A DNA stretch of 64,000 nucleotides from Ypsolopha sequella. Lineage: Eukaryota > Arthropoda > Insecta > Lepidoptera > Ypsolophidae. This document shows positions 1 through 11,503 of the stretch, in pieces. Under the pieces are notes generated by a model that did not search any database, was not told where the DNA came from, and saw nothing but the letters and a program-made list of their open reading frames with translations. The translations under genes and the position numbers were made by a program. How positions within the stretch are numbered: the first letter of the stretch is position 1; each line of letters opens with the position of its first letter. The stretch lies in contig OW204004.1 of assembly GCA_934047225.1 (NCBI GenBank), forward strand, positions 7,692,401-7,756,400, read 5' to 3'.

Positions 1-670
1 TTATATGGTAACCAAAAGAGTTTACTTGAAGCCAATCAAACAAACTATGCTTATTTGCAACACTTGGCGACACCAAGCGTCGTAGGGGCGCGTAAAAAAT
101 TTGCTACGCCTTAATGTATGGGAGTTGTCGGTCTATACGTAATAATACTTAGTCTATGCTATGATATTATTAATAATGCAAAGATAAATAAATAAATTAA
201 TTAATCCGTATACTGAATCGTGTGAAACTTACAGCTGTGTCCCAGCACTATTAATTTAATACTAAAAGGGTGGCCATATTCTCTCTGCTTCCAATCACGC
301 GATACTTCAGTGCAGCATGACATTTTGACACTCTCCCAGCGTCTATAAACAAAATTACCTTCGTCCCGCCAGTTCCAAAATTTATGTCCAATTTCACTAT
401 TTTCGCAGCCCATATTTCAAATACTCCATCCGGATTGGTACCGGATGTAGTGAATAAATAAACTTCCGGGTCGTGTTTTCCGTGTATGTGTAAAATAAAA
501 TTGGCATCAATCTCTTCGTTTTTGAATGATTTTATTATTTAGAACGGTATGGGTACATCAATTTATTTGATCTAGTATGAAATGGTGCAATACTAATTGA
601 GCAGAATTAACAGGTATAATAGCTTCAATGAAAAAGGATCGCCACACCACATAGCATAAAATATAAAAAA
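1..670. other. AT-rich stretch without a recognisable gene
   Basis: No coding region or element end recognised. The short open frame at 201-413 (- strand) has no family features and is treated as chance. Confidence 0.5.
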
Positions 671-879
671 ACTGATACCAGGCCTCGTAGCACAGTGTTT
701 AATCGCGCGCGATGCCATTTAAGGCGATATGCGAAAAAAATACGGGTGTTTCTTTTCTGTGTATTTCATGAAATACACGGAAAATTATAATCAGTTTCTG
801 GTATATGCATTTTGACTATATAATCTAGATTTTTGAAATTGGAAAACATGTTTGGATGAATTTCGCTCGTTAGAAATAA

Positions 880-1110
880 TTGTTGAAATGAGGTCTTCAA
901 ACACACTTTTTCTCCTTGTTTGACAAATAGGAACCATATACAGAACTCAAACCTATTTTATTAGGTGTGTTTTAACAATATCTAGCGATTTGATATTTGA
1001 AATTTTGCTAGCTATTTTAGTTTTTTTAATAAAAATATAAAACCAACTTTTTTCCTTTTTGCCCTGAATCCGCCCCTCTCGCACTGCGCGATTTTTCGCT
1101 TGGAGTGACA
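880..1110 (+). repeat. Dispersed repeat family A, copy 1
   Basis: This block aligns by eye over about 230 bp with the reverse strand of 12480-12720. Shared landmarks in order are GAAATGAGGTCT, a GGTGTGTTTTAAC / GGGTTTTAAC box, GCTATTTTAGTT and a CTCTCGCACTGCG box. The first part recurs at 50288-50388 and the last at 51366-51445. No coding content seen; family unnamed by me. Confidence 0.6.
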
Positions 1111-1149
1111 GTGACAAAAATAAAATTCGCATAGCTTCTTAATTGAATC

Positions 1150-1270
1150 ACAGGTGCGAGGTGCGTGGCATACTGTTTAATCGCAAAAAAAAATCGTATC
1201 AAACTCCTTGCACTTGTGATTCAACTAGTGGCGTCGCGCGCGATTAAACACTATGCTACTCTCGCAGGTG
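1150..1270. repeat. Small inverted-repeat element
   Basis: Arms at about 1153-1187 and 1239-1270 are reverse complements with a few mismatches, built round GTTTAATCGC and its complement. The same motif also stands at 685-705 (AGTGTTTAATCGC), so it is probably a MITE end family. The open frame at 1165-1356 runs through the hairpin and is not counted as a gene. Confidence 0.5.
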
Positions 1271-1540
1271 TAATGAATGACATAGTAATAACATTTGAAA
1301 CGACGCGACGTTGGAAAGTAAGTTATCCCCATCAAAATCAAAAATCTATGTCTTAAAATAGATATAGTTTTTTTTTAAAGAACCTTTTGCTTGAGAAGGT
1401 GCAAAAAGCTTTCTTAAGATACCTTTACAAACGTGTTAAAGGATATTATCCCTTCATGTATCCCACGAAATATTTATTAGGTTGTCTTGGGTACAACTCA
1501 TTGGAAATCAGATGAGGAAAGCACCAGCTTGCGGTCATGT

Positions 1541-1744
1541 GTAGAATTCTTCGGGGAGATATTGATGCTTCGGATCTGCATGGTAAGCTGTGTCGATTTT
1601 TCACTCTCAATAATTATCCTCGCGGCCGTAAGCACAGGTTTTTCGCTGTGCCGTCGTGTCGCACATAGGCGCGATCTAACTCACCCATACCGCGTACTCT
1701 TCTCTCCCTCAACGCTCTTCTAAACGCCAATCAGCATAGCTAGC
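1541..1744 (+). pseudogene. LINE ORF2 C-terminal fragment
   Basis: One frame reads RILRGDIDASDLHGKL, then CRFFTLNNYPR, then RHRFFAVPSCRT-like residues, an in-frame stop at the TAG near 1667, and SPIPRTLLSLNALLNANQH before a second stop. This is the pattern seen at the extreme C-terminus of many insect non-LTR retrotransposon polyproteins, after the reverse transcriptase. Downstream is an AT-rich tail ending in AAATAAATAAATAA near 2015-2040, as expected for a LINE 3' end. No RT catalytic motifs remain, so this is a 5'-truncated dead copy. The clade is not certain; Jockey/CR1-like is my inference. Confidence 0.6.
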
Positions 1745-2200
1745 ATGGCAGGAAGAAAACCTAAGAAAAAGCCCGATAAAACGTTGTTATTTCTTCATTT
1801 TGACAAGTAAACCAAGATGGCAGCTTTATTCTTCTTGACTGTGATCTGTTTGCTGATGGATGGCAGAAAATATTGTCAGTGTGTTTGTGTTTTTGTGAGA
1901 GGGACTGTTTCTGACGTTATGTGTTATTCTTATTTATTTTAGTTGATTGTACCATTTTGTGTTTGTGTTACTATCTTTAATTATTGTAATTGGTTTGTCC
2001 GTTTTATTTAAAGTAAATAAATAAATAAAAAAAATAAAAATTAACTCAGTACCAACAGTTAAATTCATACCGGAGATTTTTGTATGTTGTGAAATTCTCA
2101 AAATGTGAAATTCTATGTACAAAATATATTTCCAAACTTGGTTTTTTTAATGTAGTCTGTTTATAATTACAAATATATAATAAAACTACTGTTTATAATT
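1745..2200. other. Probable LINE 3' untranslated tail and AT-rich DNA
   Basis: Follows the C-terminal LINE fragment and contains the TAAATAAATAAATAA-type tail at about 2011-2035. Nothing else recognised. Confidence 0.4.
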
Positions 2201-2201
2201 C

Positions 2202-2250
2202 GACTGATGCCGGCCCCAAAGTGGGCCGAAGCCCGAAATATATTTCGAAA
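2202..2250. repeat. GATGCCGG hairpin motif, copy 1
   Basis: Sequence CTGATGCCGGCCCCAAAG followed by TGGGCCGAAGCCCGAAATAT: a GC-rich hairpin in very AT-rich DNA. Two relatives lie at 25110-25145 and 26199-26232, all continuing into AAATATAT. Probably a conserved end or 3' hairpin of a mobile element. Confidence 0.5.
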
Positions 2251-2511
2251 ATAAGTTTTATATAAAATAAAAATAATATAAATGCTCTATGTAGCAACAT
2301 ATATATATTTATTTCAAGTATAATTATTTTTAGTTACAACGTTATTTATAACCGTGACGGCTTTACTTCGCTTGCTTTTCACAATAAACTGATCTGTGAA
2401 AAAATGGCGTTCTGAGAAGTGAACGTAGCCAAGAGAATAAAAGTGTGTATTACTTCAGTCCCTAACATTATAACTATAAGTATATTTAAGAAGATTCCAT
2501 AACATAAAAAT

Positions 2512-3304
2512 CGGTCAATTGCGAGCCAGACTCGCGTACCCAGGGTTCCGTAATTCGACAGTTTTGGGAATTTTGTCATTTTGTTTTCGTTAATCTCTCA
2601 ACCACTATATTTTTTCTGTAATCTTTACGTAAGCAAATAATAACATGATTTTTATCATATTTTTCAGTCCTCCGGTTTTGGAGATAACGGTGGGAGATAC
2701 ATTTTATGTGGTTTTTCGAGGATTGCTCGAAAGAGATGCAAGTTATTATAGCAAAACAATATATTTTTATAAGAAACTATTCAATACCTAAACTTTGATA
2801 ACCATATTGTATTTTATACAATATTTTTTTATCTGGTTTACTTTTTTATATTTCCCATTAGTGTTAATTTTTTTTTTATTGGCTTCAATTTTCCTGTAAT
2901 TGGCCAGTTATGACCTAGAATTGAAATATTTTTTATAATTTATGTATCTCCAGTTTCGGAGATAAAGGAGGGGGGGACATATATTCTTAATGGTTTTTCA
3001 AAGATTTCTCAAAATCAGTGCCAGTAAAAACAATTAAGCTAGGTACATATTTTTACGTTTGGCTTTTTAATAACTATAATAATATGATTTCCATATTTTA
3101 TTTTTAGATTTTTTTTTTTTTGTAGTGGAAATATTTTGAACAATTTAAAACTTTTTAAGGTTCTTTTACACCGTGTTTCATGGACATATTAATGCTACTT
3201 TTGTGCCAAATTTCAAGTCTTTGTCTTTAACGGTGCTAAGTTAACGGTGGTAAGTCTCACCATAACGGTTCCTTTTGTACCTCTTGAGTACTACGGAACC
3301 CTAA
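2512..3304. repeat. GGGTTCCGTA/TACGGAACCCT repeat, copy 1
   Basis: Starts with GCGAGCCAGACTCGCGTACC then GGGTTCCGTAATTC and ends at 3287-3304 with TACTACGGAACCCTAA. The short inverted terminal block GGGTTCCGTA / TACGGAACCC brackets about 790 bp of AT-rich sequence. A second copy is at 50680-51372, and a start-only copy at 62526-62570. Confidence 0.6.
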
Positions 3305-3660
3305 ACAAGCCCTGTTATAAAATAGAGAGACTATCCGATTAGAGCATGTGTGGGAAAACATCTGGAATTTTCCTGAGAATACCTCAAAAGCCTTCATTCA
3401 TGTATCGCTTTGATCTTTGTGGTATGTTAATACTTCTATTGAGACGCTCTTTTGAAGGAAGATCGTCGTACTTATTTATATTTTATGAGCTATTACTAAA
3501 CATTCAATGGAACGCGATCGATATTTCAGTCAATGAATTCGAATTTCAGCTACGTTGCTAATTATGTAGCTACACCATTTTTATTTTAGCGTAATCTGCA
3601 GATACAGGTTTATTGCGAGGATCTTCTTGCTCTTTACCTTGTGTACATACATACTCTTCA
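3305..3660. other. No recognisable gene
   Basis: The open frame at 3346-3561 (+, 71 codons) resembles no family I know and has no splice or start context worth calling. Confidence 0.4.
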
Positions 3661-3739
3661 TATAAGGTCTTTCAATTTAAATGGAAAGTAATTTAGGAAG
3701 TGATTCAGTATCGTAAATACACCCGTGGCCTATTTGGAA

Positions 3740-3972
3740 ATGCTTAACTGCCGCGCACCCAGGTTGGCCGCTGCAGAGACAACCTTTTCAAATGGGGTTT
3801 CTCAAATAACAGGAGCTGCGATTGCGGAGCCACCCAACAAACCATGGCTCACCTCATGTCATGTCCATCGTGCCCGACCACCTGCATGATGACCGATCTT
3901 TTTGAGGCCAACGACAGAGCCATAAAAGTGGCCTCTTTCTGGTCCGGAAAGGTTAAAATTATAATAATTTGA
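3740..3972 (+). pseudogene. LINE C-terminal cysteine-rich fragment
   Basis: In the frame ending at the TGA at 3970-3972 the sequence reads RTQVGRCRDNLFKWGF, then SCDCGATQQTMAHLMSCPSC, then TDLFEANDRAIKVASFW. The W-G, C-D-C-G, Q-T-M-x-H, S-C-P and F-W positions match the conserved tail of an insect non-LTR retrotransposon polyprotein. An in-frame stop lies just upstream (3745-3747). The fragment sits between two half-copies (3669-3722 and about 3990-4040) of the fold-back repeat at 4096-4286, so the order of insertion is unclear. No catalytic domain remains. Confidence 0.65.
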
Positions 3973-4095
3973 TGCCATCGACACGCTAAGAAGAAGAATT
4001 CCACTGCAAAGCACTTTTTTTGTGCGAACTTTTTTTTCAGTTCTTAGTACAAAGTGGTCCAAACAGCTGACTCAGCTTGAAAAGTGAAAAAAAAG

Positions 4096-4286
4096 TTCGC
4101 GCAAAAAAAAGTACTTTGCAGTGGAATGTAATGAATTAACGATACTGAATCACCTCCTAAATTACTTTCCATTTAAATTGAAAGACCTTATATATAAGGT
4201 TCCATTTAAATTGAAAGTAATTTAGGAGGTGATTCTGTATCGTTAATACATCACATTATACTGCAAAGTACTTTTTTTTGCGCGAA
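4096..4286. repeat. Fold-back element (long palindrome)
   Basis: Two arms of about 90 bp (4096-4190 and 4195-4286) are near-perfect reverse complements: TTCGCGCAAAAAAAAGTACT on the left and AGTACTTTTTTTTGCGCGAA on the right, continuing through ACGATACTGAATCACCTCC and its complement to a centre at CTTATATATAAGG. A partial copy of one arm lies at 3669-3722. Confidence 0.8.
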
Positions 4287-4303
4287 GTATAAGGTATATA
4301 CGC

Positions 4304-4564
4304 CAGTGGCGTGCACAGAACTTTTTGCTGGAAAAGCAAACAATTGGTCAAGAACAACAATAAAAAAAATATGAAAAAATCTAAACATCAATTTGAAAAA
4401 AAAAATTGTATGACGCCAGGGTAGACAATGTCTACCTTAGAGTGAAAATTTACAATACAAACTTTCTTTTTTCAAGGTGATATTTAAATTTTTTCATATT
4501 TTTTTTATTGTTATTCTTGACCAATTGCTTGTTTTTCCAGCAAAAAGTTCTGTGCACGCCACTG
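4304..4564. mobile_element. hAT-like MITE, copy 1, with 8-bp target duplication
   Basis: Starts CAGTGGCGTGCACAGAAC and ends GTTCTGTGCACGCCACTG; the inverted arms extend about 80 bp with few mismatches. The 8 bp ATATACGC occur immediately before (4296-4303) and after (4565-4572). An 8-bp duplication and CAGTGGCG terminus fit the hAT superfamily. No transposase, so non-autonomous. The core has a smaller palindrome around GGTAGACAATGTCTACC. A sibling is at 11504-11762. Confidence 0.9.
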
Positions 4565-4630
4565 ATATACGCACAGCTGTACCTGTAAAAATATTAAGTT
4601 TGTAGATCAAAATAATATTTTTGTCGCTAC

Positions 4631-4773
4631 ATTTGTGTCGATTCGCTGTAACATGAAGCAACTTATTTGACAGGACTAATCTTATTTTAAGCGTCTTGTC
4701 TTTGTCTTTTCGATGCAGAAAGGAAAAGACAGAACGTTTAAATTAAGTCTTGTCAGGCCAAATCGACACTATA
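4631..4773. repeat. Palindromic dispersed repeat B, copy 1
   Basis: Begins TGTGTCGATTCGCTGTAAC and ends CCAAATCGACAC; the interior has GTCTTGTCTTTGTC against AAAGACAGAAC. A second copy with the same ends lies at 25678-25802, so this is a small inverted-repeat family. Confidence 0.55.
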
Positions 4774-5180
4774 GTTACGGCATAAGTAGCTATGGAAGAA
4801 CTTTTAAAACTTATCTTATAAATATATACAAGCTACAACTAAAATTGTTAATAGTAGTTTATGTTACAAGGGCGCAAAGGAATAAACTACGAGGACGATT
4901 TAAAACACGAGCGTAGCGAGTGTTTTAAACGTAACCGAGTAATTTATTGCTTTTACGCCCGTGTATCATACTACGTTTTTCAATGCATAGTGTGAGGAAA
5001 TGAAAACAAATATAATCTTGTGAACTTTAAATTATGATTGGCTCAAAAGGACTGTACCCAGAGCCGTTAAACAGTGGAAAAAAAGTATTACATCTATGGT
5101 ACACAGGAAAGGCTGCAGGTTAGCCAACCATTGTAAATAAATTAAAAAAAAAAAAATAATAAAGCCCTAGGGCAAAATAA
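4774..5180. other. AT-rich DNA with a small palindrome
   Basis: Around 4885-4930 there is a palindrome built on TTTAAAACACGAGCGTAGCG and its complement. The run AAATTAAAAAAAAAAAAATA near 5140-5158 could be a retroposon tail. No gene supported. Confidence 0.35.
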
Positions 5181-5198
5181 TCGACTTTCTGTTCGGTT

Positions 5199-5994
5199 TT
5201 GATGCATAAAAAGTGGGGCTTTACGAGCACTTGCATTGAAAAAATTATTATACCTAAAAAAACTAAGATTCTGTATGTAAATAATGAGATTGGATTATTT
5301 CAACACTGTAACATTCTACCTATAAACCAAAAAGTTAAGATTGCTATTCTCAAGGAAGAGTTTAGCTGTATCAGCATGTTAGATCCTAAGATTCGTTATA
5401 AATCTCTAAGAAAATTAAGAAGTACAAAAAAATATAAATTACTTAAGTTTAATAACGTATATGGAAGAAGAATATCTTCTACCAAATATATTAAATGACA
5501 TGGATGATCATATCACACAAACTTACCTACAACAGAAAAACGCCATGTCATCTCTAAAAAAATATTTTGCTAGTAGTGGTGACTGTGAATATATACTTTA
5601 AGCAATGACATTCTAATGCGGAGTGTCATTGTCTGTATAAATAGAGTTACCACTGCTACCTACCTATTTTTATAACTTTTATTGTAAACTGTCATCTCAT
5701 GCAAACAATACATGCCGACCTAGATTAGCGTTAAGTCATATAGGTGAGCACTCAAATTTGTCTCTCTTTGTATGTATTTGAATCACGGACGGCCCTCACA
5801 CACGGGCAGGCAGAAGCGTGTTGTGTGTGTGGACCGACCGCGATCACCACCCAGCTATGGTTGTGAGATGCTTACCTGTTGCTACTATAATTACTCCGCA
5901 ATCACTGATAAACCCTATGGGTTTTTGTTGATTATGCATTTTTGTAACTAGGTTAAGATTTTTGAAAATAAAGAAAATACATTGAAAAAAAAAA
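5199..5994 (+). pseudogene. Unidentified coding remnant with poly(A) tail, possible retrocopy
   Basis: A 99-codon frame (5199-5498) is lysine-rich and looks protein-like (for example ILYVNNEIGLFQHCN and MLDPKIRYKSLRKLRS). After its stop, the neighbouring frame carries on with EEEYLLPNILNDMDDHITQ and SLKKYFASSGDCEYIL before a stop near 5599, which suggests a frameshift in one former gene. About 370 bp downstream an AATAAA (5967-5972) is followed 12 bp later by an A-run at 5985-5995. A transcript-derived copy is therefore plausible. I do not recognise the family; the upstream boundary and target duplication were not found. Confidence 0.4.
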
Positions 5995-5995
5995 A

Positions 5996-7260
5996 GATAA
6001 CATTGTTTGGACTTACTACTGAGTTGAAAAATGTGAACTCATACAAGATCAAAGGAGCACTTTTTTCATACCGAATACCCGTCAAAATAAAACTCCATCT
6101 AAATATCCCGTCCCTATGATTATTTAAGTATGTATATGTATTTATATATTTAAGTTTATTTTAATTTTTGTATGTATATGCAGATTTTTTATGCAAGTCT
6201 ATGTTAAACAATATAAAATATGTATTAGATTATTATGTTAATTATTTGTATTACGTTTTAGTTAAAATGAGCACTCTGCTTATTTTGTGAGCATTAACAT
6301 TACTTCTTTAAAAAAAAATGTTTAATTTCATTAACATCTTTTCCATTCTATCATAAGGTTGCCTGGGAGATATTACTATTAGCAATAAGTGTCGCCTTTG
6401 TATACAACATCTAGTCTGTTCTTTATGTAACAATGTGTCGTTAATTATGTATGTAAATTTACAAGAAGTGTAATAAAAAAATAAATACACTACTGTGCTA
6501 TTTACGTGTTAACAATTTTCAATTACAATCCGGTACCAAGTAATTTAAGTTCCTTCTGCCTTTTGGAACTCTTAACAATTTCGTCCGTCTTACTACGTAA
6601 AATCACTTTTGTTTCATATAACAATAAGGTTGAAAATTCATTGGATCAAAGTTACAATGGTGTCACCTACCCCCATCATTTATCACAAGAAACGAAAGTT
6701 TCGTTACGATTTGTCTTCGACAGAGGTTACCAACTTTGGTGTCCGTAATGTAATTTGCCAAATGCTAAATTATCTTCGAGTTTTATACATATATAATGTT
6801 TTTATATGTTAAATGTAATGTTTTTGTGTGTAATTTATGTATAGATTTTATTATGCCTGCAAAGATACGAGTAGTTTTTAATGGGTTGTAATTAACTGAC
6901 CGTGAAAAAATACAAAAATCGGCATCAAAATTACCAAATTGGCATCAAAAATAATATGTTGAAACCTAACCTTACCTAGTTCATGCCAACTTAGTAATTT
7001 TGCTGCTCATCTAGTATTTTTTAGTTGGTCAACTTATTATTATCTGTTTTTAACTAACTATGTTAAAGATTATAAATGCTTGTTATATTTTAACTCTTTT
7101 CCGAGGGCAGCTGGGAAATCGGTCAAAGACCTTTGCGCATTTTTTACTGGACCCCGTACCACAAAACGCAGTAATTTCCATCAAGCAATAAAGATTGTAT
7201 GGCGAGATTGACACATCGTTTTCTTTTGACGCATACAGTTTTTCCAACTGCCCCTTGGTA
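5996..7260. other. AT-rich DNA, nothing recognised
   Basis: Short open frames at 6308-6490, 6506-6748 and 6609-6812 lack family features. No element ends seen. Confidence 0.4.
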
Positions 7261-7263
7261 TTT

Positions 7264-7654
7264 ACATATGAAATTGCCGAAATTTTCTTACAGATTCATG
7301 AGTTCATAGCTCCTGTAATTCAATAAGTATTTCCGTTGTTTGTTTTTTGTTTGAAAGTTGATTTCAAGGTTTTATATTTACGTATTAAATTTGGTTCTAA
7401 TTGTCAGTTTGATAACCAAAATCAAAATATCAAAAACCTAAATACCAATCATTTCCATGATAAGATTCGTAATAATTGGTTACAGCTGACACTTTTCAAA
7501 TATTAAATAACGTTGCTGTTAGCTTAATGTTGTCTCATTTATACAAAAAAGAAACCACATAATTTGGATTTGTAATTTTTTTTAATGCAAAAATGATAGT
7601 ACTGAAAATTGAGTTTCCTTCAAATTCTCTATAGAAAACGGCAATTTCATATGT
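7264..7654. mobile_element. MITE-like repeat C, copy 1
   Basis: Terminal inverted repeats ACATATGAAATTGCCG (7264-7279) and CGGCAATTTCATATGT (7639-7654) are perfect over 16 bp. The interior aligns along its length with 24006-24395 on the same strand (shared blocks TTGTCAGTTTGATAACCAA, CAGCTGACACTTTTCAAA, GCTTAATGTTGTCTCATT). No target duplication recognised. Confidence 0.7.
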
Positions 7655-8085
7655 GAAGATCTAATATATCTAGGCACAAGTCAGTGTCTGGGGCCGAGTT
7701 CAAAAAATAAAAGGCTGGCACACGAACCATATCGAACTACTTTCAAGCCCCCATGACTCAAAATCTATTAGACCTACAAAGTTGCAATTTTGCGTGCATT
7801 TTAAGGCGCAGGTAGGTCCTTCGCATAAAGAAAGAGATCATCGTATTTGAAAAAGTGTGGGTTTGAGTGAATCAAGAAGAGAATGGATAATGCTGTTTTT
7901 TTAAGAATTAAATTCAATATAAACTAAAAACTGCGCGTTTTTGAAAAAAAAAAAAAAAGATAATGTGATTACCTATATTTAAGTAATAGGGATAAATATT
8001 TAAAACTGTTATTGTTGTTATTTTTGACAACAATTTATGACCTTTTATTTTATTGTACTGATATAAAAAGAAACACACAATAGTA
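7655..8085. other. AT-rich DNA, nothing recognised
   Basis: Contains an A-run at about 7944-7958. No coding signal. Confidence 0.35.
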
Positions 8086-8089
8086 CATT

Positions 8090-8300
8090 GTTCACCGAGG
8101 GAAGAAAGGAGAAGATTACCGACGAGGGTGTAGTTTGAGGCCCGAGGCGAAGCCAAGGGCCTCAATACACACGGGTTGGGAATCGCACTTTCTCCCGAGT
8201 GATACATAGTGCTTTATACTGCACCTGCGAGGAAATACTATAATTTTATTTTTAATCAAGATACAATCAAAGAAACCGACTGACTCGCGTGCGATTGTCA
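8090..8300. repeat. GC-rich palindromic repeat
   Basis: A central hairpin pairs TGAGGCCCGAGGCG with CCAAGGGCCTCA near 8136-8164, flanked by GGGTGTAG and TACACAC. Similar layout to the repeat at 49975-50092 (bacterial-looking GC in insect DNA, but non-coding). Confidence 0.45.
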
Positions 8301-8337
8301 CTTTTTATCTCCTTCTTATTTTTTATTATGTACAGGA

Positions 8338-8412
8338 AAAGCAAGTGGCCAGTATCATTTTTCGAGTTTTATGTACGAGTTCGCAAAATAATACTGGCCA
8401 CTTGGCCACTTG
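8338..8412. repeat. Short hairpin
   Basis: GCAAGTGGCCAGTATCATTT pairs with AATACTGGCCACTTG; the right arm end is duplicated (GGCCACTTGGCCACTTGC). Confidence 0.6.
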
Positions 8413-8419
8413 CTCATTA

Positions 8420-10245
8420 TTTATGTTATTTAAAATAAAACAGCACGTTAACAATGGATTTGCATATACTTTTTCTGCCCGCTCAAGCACGTTAATAATA
8501 AATTTTCATACACTTTTTCCGCCCGCATATTTGTATGCCAGTAATGACGTATTTTCTGCATCGTTTTCAAAAAAGCAAGAAGGTACTTTCCGAGCAGGTG
8601 TAGTATAAAAGACATTATACTTTGACCCCTTTATTAGGGTAGTCGTCAGTAGAATCAAAAATAGGTAAGAAATCACAGTATTATCTATAGTCATAATAAG
8701 AATTTCGCCACATTATATTATACATATATGTATATGTAAAAGTAAATAAAAATATTGTAGGAAGTTAGCTGTCCATGTACTATATATAGGACACTGTAAC
8801 TCTGTTGACACGTCCATGCACAAGCCCGTTGTAGTCTAATGGAGTTTTTTTAGCTGGACGCATATGAGCTGGGAATTAGACTTTTTTGAAAATTTACTTT
8901 TTTTTGTAGTGAGAACATCCTTTACTACCAAATAATTGAAGGGCTATTTCACCCCTTCATCTAAATAGGGAACATATCCTATAATTGAAGGTAATTCTTC
9001 CCATAAACCACTAGGGACTCGGTACAAATTGTACGCAGTCGCTTTCGAGTATTGAGGCCTCAACTAATGGTAGAACTGCAGATTTAATGGCTTGGACTAT
9101 AGATAGGTCAAACGTATCGTTTATTCATCACATAGTTCAAAATCATCACAGAATTATTGACATTTATTGGATGTCACGAACAGTTTATTAATTGAACAAA
9201 ACTAACCCTGTTGAAGTTTGCCTTTGACATACCTAGCTCATTCTCAATTTTCAGTTTCCACTTTGAGTTTGACTTTAATAGGGTAGAGCTGCCTGTTAAC
9301 ATTATGAATGTGTAAAGTAAAGACAAACTTTTACTATTATCTATCTAGGTTCTAGACAAGTTAATACCCATTATACCCTTTTTTGCATAAGAAGTACCGG
9401 CTGAGATATCAATTGAAAGTACACCACGTTTATTGTAAATTAGCAACATGATACAACTATGATTTTTGGTTCCATATAATAAATTAAAAATCTGAATCTA
9501 ACACAAAACATTATAAATGGTTTAATAAATACAATTTAATTTATTGCGTTTACTTACTCAGGTTTTCCAAGAGACATCGATATGAAATTTTATTTCAATT
9601 TAATTCAATCAAATTAATAAGTTTAAGTTTAGTCTCATAGTTATGGTTTATATGTACTATCTTATCTTCTACTTCTTTTATTTTATTTGTATATCTTTTA
9701 AGTTATGCCAGTTCGTAGTCTGACTTGTTTTGTGTTCTGAATGTTGTGTCTTACTGTAATTGGGTGCACACTGCTTTGTTGCTTTGTTATATGAATTTGT
9801 AAACGTTTAGTGTGTGTCTGTTGAAAAACCTCAAAAAAAAAAAAAAAAAAAAGTGCACCGTTATTTTGTGCCAGATCAGGGTGCACCTAATAAAAGAGCA
9901 AACTAACAACTATTACTTATGCACCCATATATACACACCGTGTAAAAAGACTACCTGTCTTTAAATGAAATCACATTTTTACTGATTAAACTGAACAAAT
10001 AATCTAAAGAAACAAAGCCACGCAAATTACAAAAATTGTTATCCTTTGCATACTACCTTTAAGAACCTACTGAAAATGTATGGGCAACTGAACTTTTATT
10101 TTCATTTGCGCCGATATATTCCTTTAAATTGGGAAAGCATAATTAGTGGAATACAAATACAAAACATTTTATTCCACCAAAAAACACAGAAAAAGCTTTT
10201 AGTTCTTAAATTTTCCAAAAAATAAAAAAAGCTTAAAGTATGGGT
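8420..10245. other. Gene-free stretch with one poly(A) run
   Basis: No gene recognised. A 20-nt A-run at 9833-9852 could end a retroposed sequence on the + strand, but I found no matching target duplication and no upstream family. Confidence 0.35.
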
Positions 10246-10259
10246 AAACATAAGAATAT

Positions 10260-10447
10260 ATAACTTTAAACTCTCGCGTTTTGTACACATTATAATATAT
10301 ATAATCGGGTCTACCGCGATCAATTTTTACCTTTTTACTTGCCAGTTTCCCGTAGACCACGAGACATGCAACTGTCTCGAAACGTCGGGTGTCCCCTTTT
10401 CGTAAAAAGGTAAAAATTGATCGCGGTAGACCCGATTATATATATTA
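10260..10447. mobile_element. 188-bp insertion with 46-bp inverted arms and 14-bp target duplication
   Basis: The 14 bp AAACATAAGAATAT occur at 10246-10259 and again at 10448-10461. Between them lies a 188-bp insert whose second part is a perfect 46-bp inverted repeat (10293-10338 and 10402-10447, containing GGGTCTACCGCGATCAA). The 63-bp loop holds a nested hairpin GAGACATGCAACTGTCTC. The duplication length fits target-primed retrotransposition or a fold-back rather than hAT or mariner. Confidence 0.8.
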
Positions 10448-10814
10448 AAACATAAGAATATTATTGATATAGCTTTTATACAGCAAAAACAACAAAAATA
10501 AGGAAAAAAAAACAAACAAATAATTGACGAATATATCAATACATTCATTTATTTATTCATTTAAAGAAATGAGTCTTTTTACACTCGGTTTATATATGGA
10601 ACATGGTTAAACTCTATTAAGTTAGAAATGAACATGTCTTAATAATAAAATTTTGAAGAAAACTCATCTTCTCTTAAAAAGCGCTTCCAATTTCTGAGCG
10701 ATTGAGCAGTCCTAAAAATAAAAAATACGATCTGGGTTTTTATATTTTTAGGGTTTCATCGAAGAAAAGAAACCCTTATAGTTAAGCCTCGGTTTTATAC
10801 ATCTGTCCATTTGC

Positions 10815-10949
10815 TATACAACGTGTAATAGAAAGGTGTGATTTGATCAATGGTAAAGAACAACTTTTATTATGGAACTAAAACTGAACCATAGAACAAA
10901 AAAAATCTGCCCTTATACATTTCGGCTGAGTAGGTATTGCATTTTTTTT
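10815..10949 (+). repeat. Partial copy of the MITE at 11477-12275
   Basis: Starts TATACAACGTGTAATAGAAA and continues GGTGTGATTTGATCAATGG, matching the inverted terminal repeats of 11477-12275, then reads ATCTGCCC and ATTTCGGC as in the centre of that element. One end is missing. Confidence 0.65.
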
Positions 10950-11476
10950 AAACAATAGTATACATATACATATAAGACATTGCTTATAAGAACGTGGACT
11001 TGCTGTTTAAAGAATCAACAAAAAAAAATACAAAAATATTTTCAGACACATGAGTTAACACATATAACTTAGATTTTAGTGGCTCCCAGACTAGACGATG
11101 GGTAGTAACAGATCATTATATTATATTTTTTTTTTTATTTAAGTAGAAAGTTTCAGAGGTTGTTCATTTTAATGTTCTAGGTTCATCCCTAATAACTCTT
11201 TTTACGGTTCGCTACCTAAACGGTAACAAGTAACCTTCCATCGAACCTTCCATAGACAATTATTGGTCGAACTCTACAAATATGTACAAAAATCTTTTGA
11301 TGTTTTTTCACTAAAAGCGTCACGCGTCGTCGTAAGATTTATGTCACAGCAGATGTGATCTGCTTGGAATAGGAATAGGCTTCATTTCAACTTCATATGA
11401 TTTCCGGAATGATTATATCGAAGATTTTCAGAAGTTTTCTTGCTATTCTACCTATATTTTTGCACTTTACATGCGG
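10950..11476. other. AT-rich DNA, nothing recognised
   Basis: No coding frame or element boundary supported. Confidence 0.35.
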
Positions 11477-11503
11477 TATACAAAGTGTAACAGAAAGGTG
11501 TGG

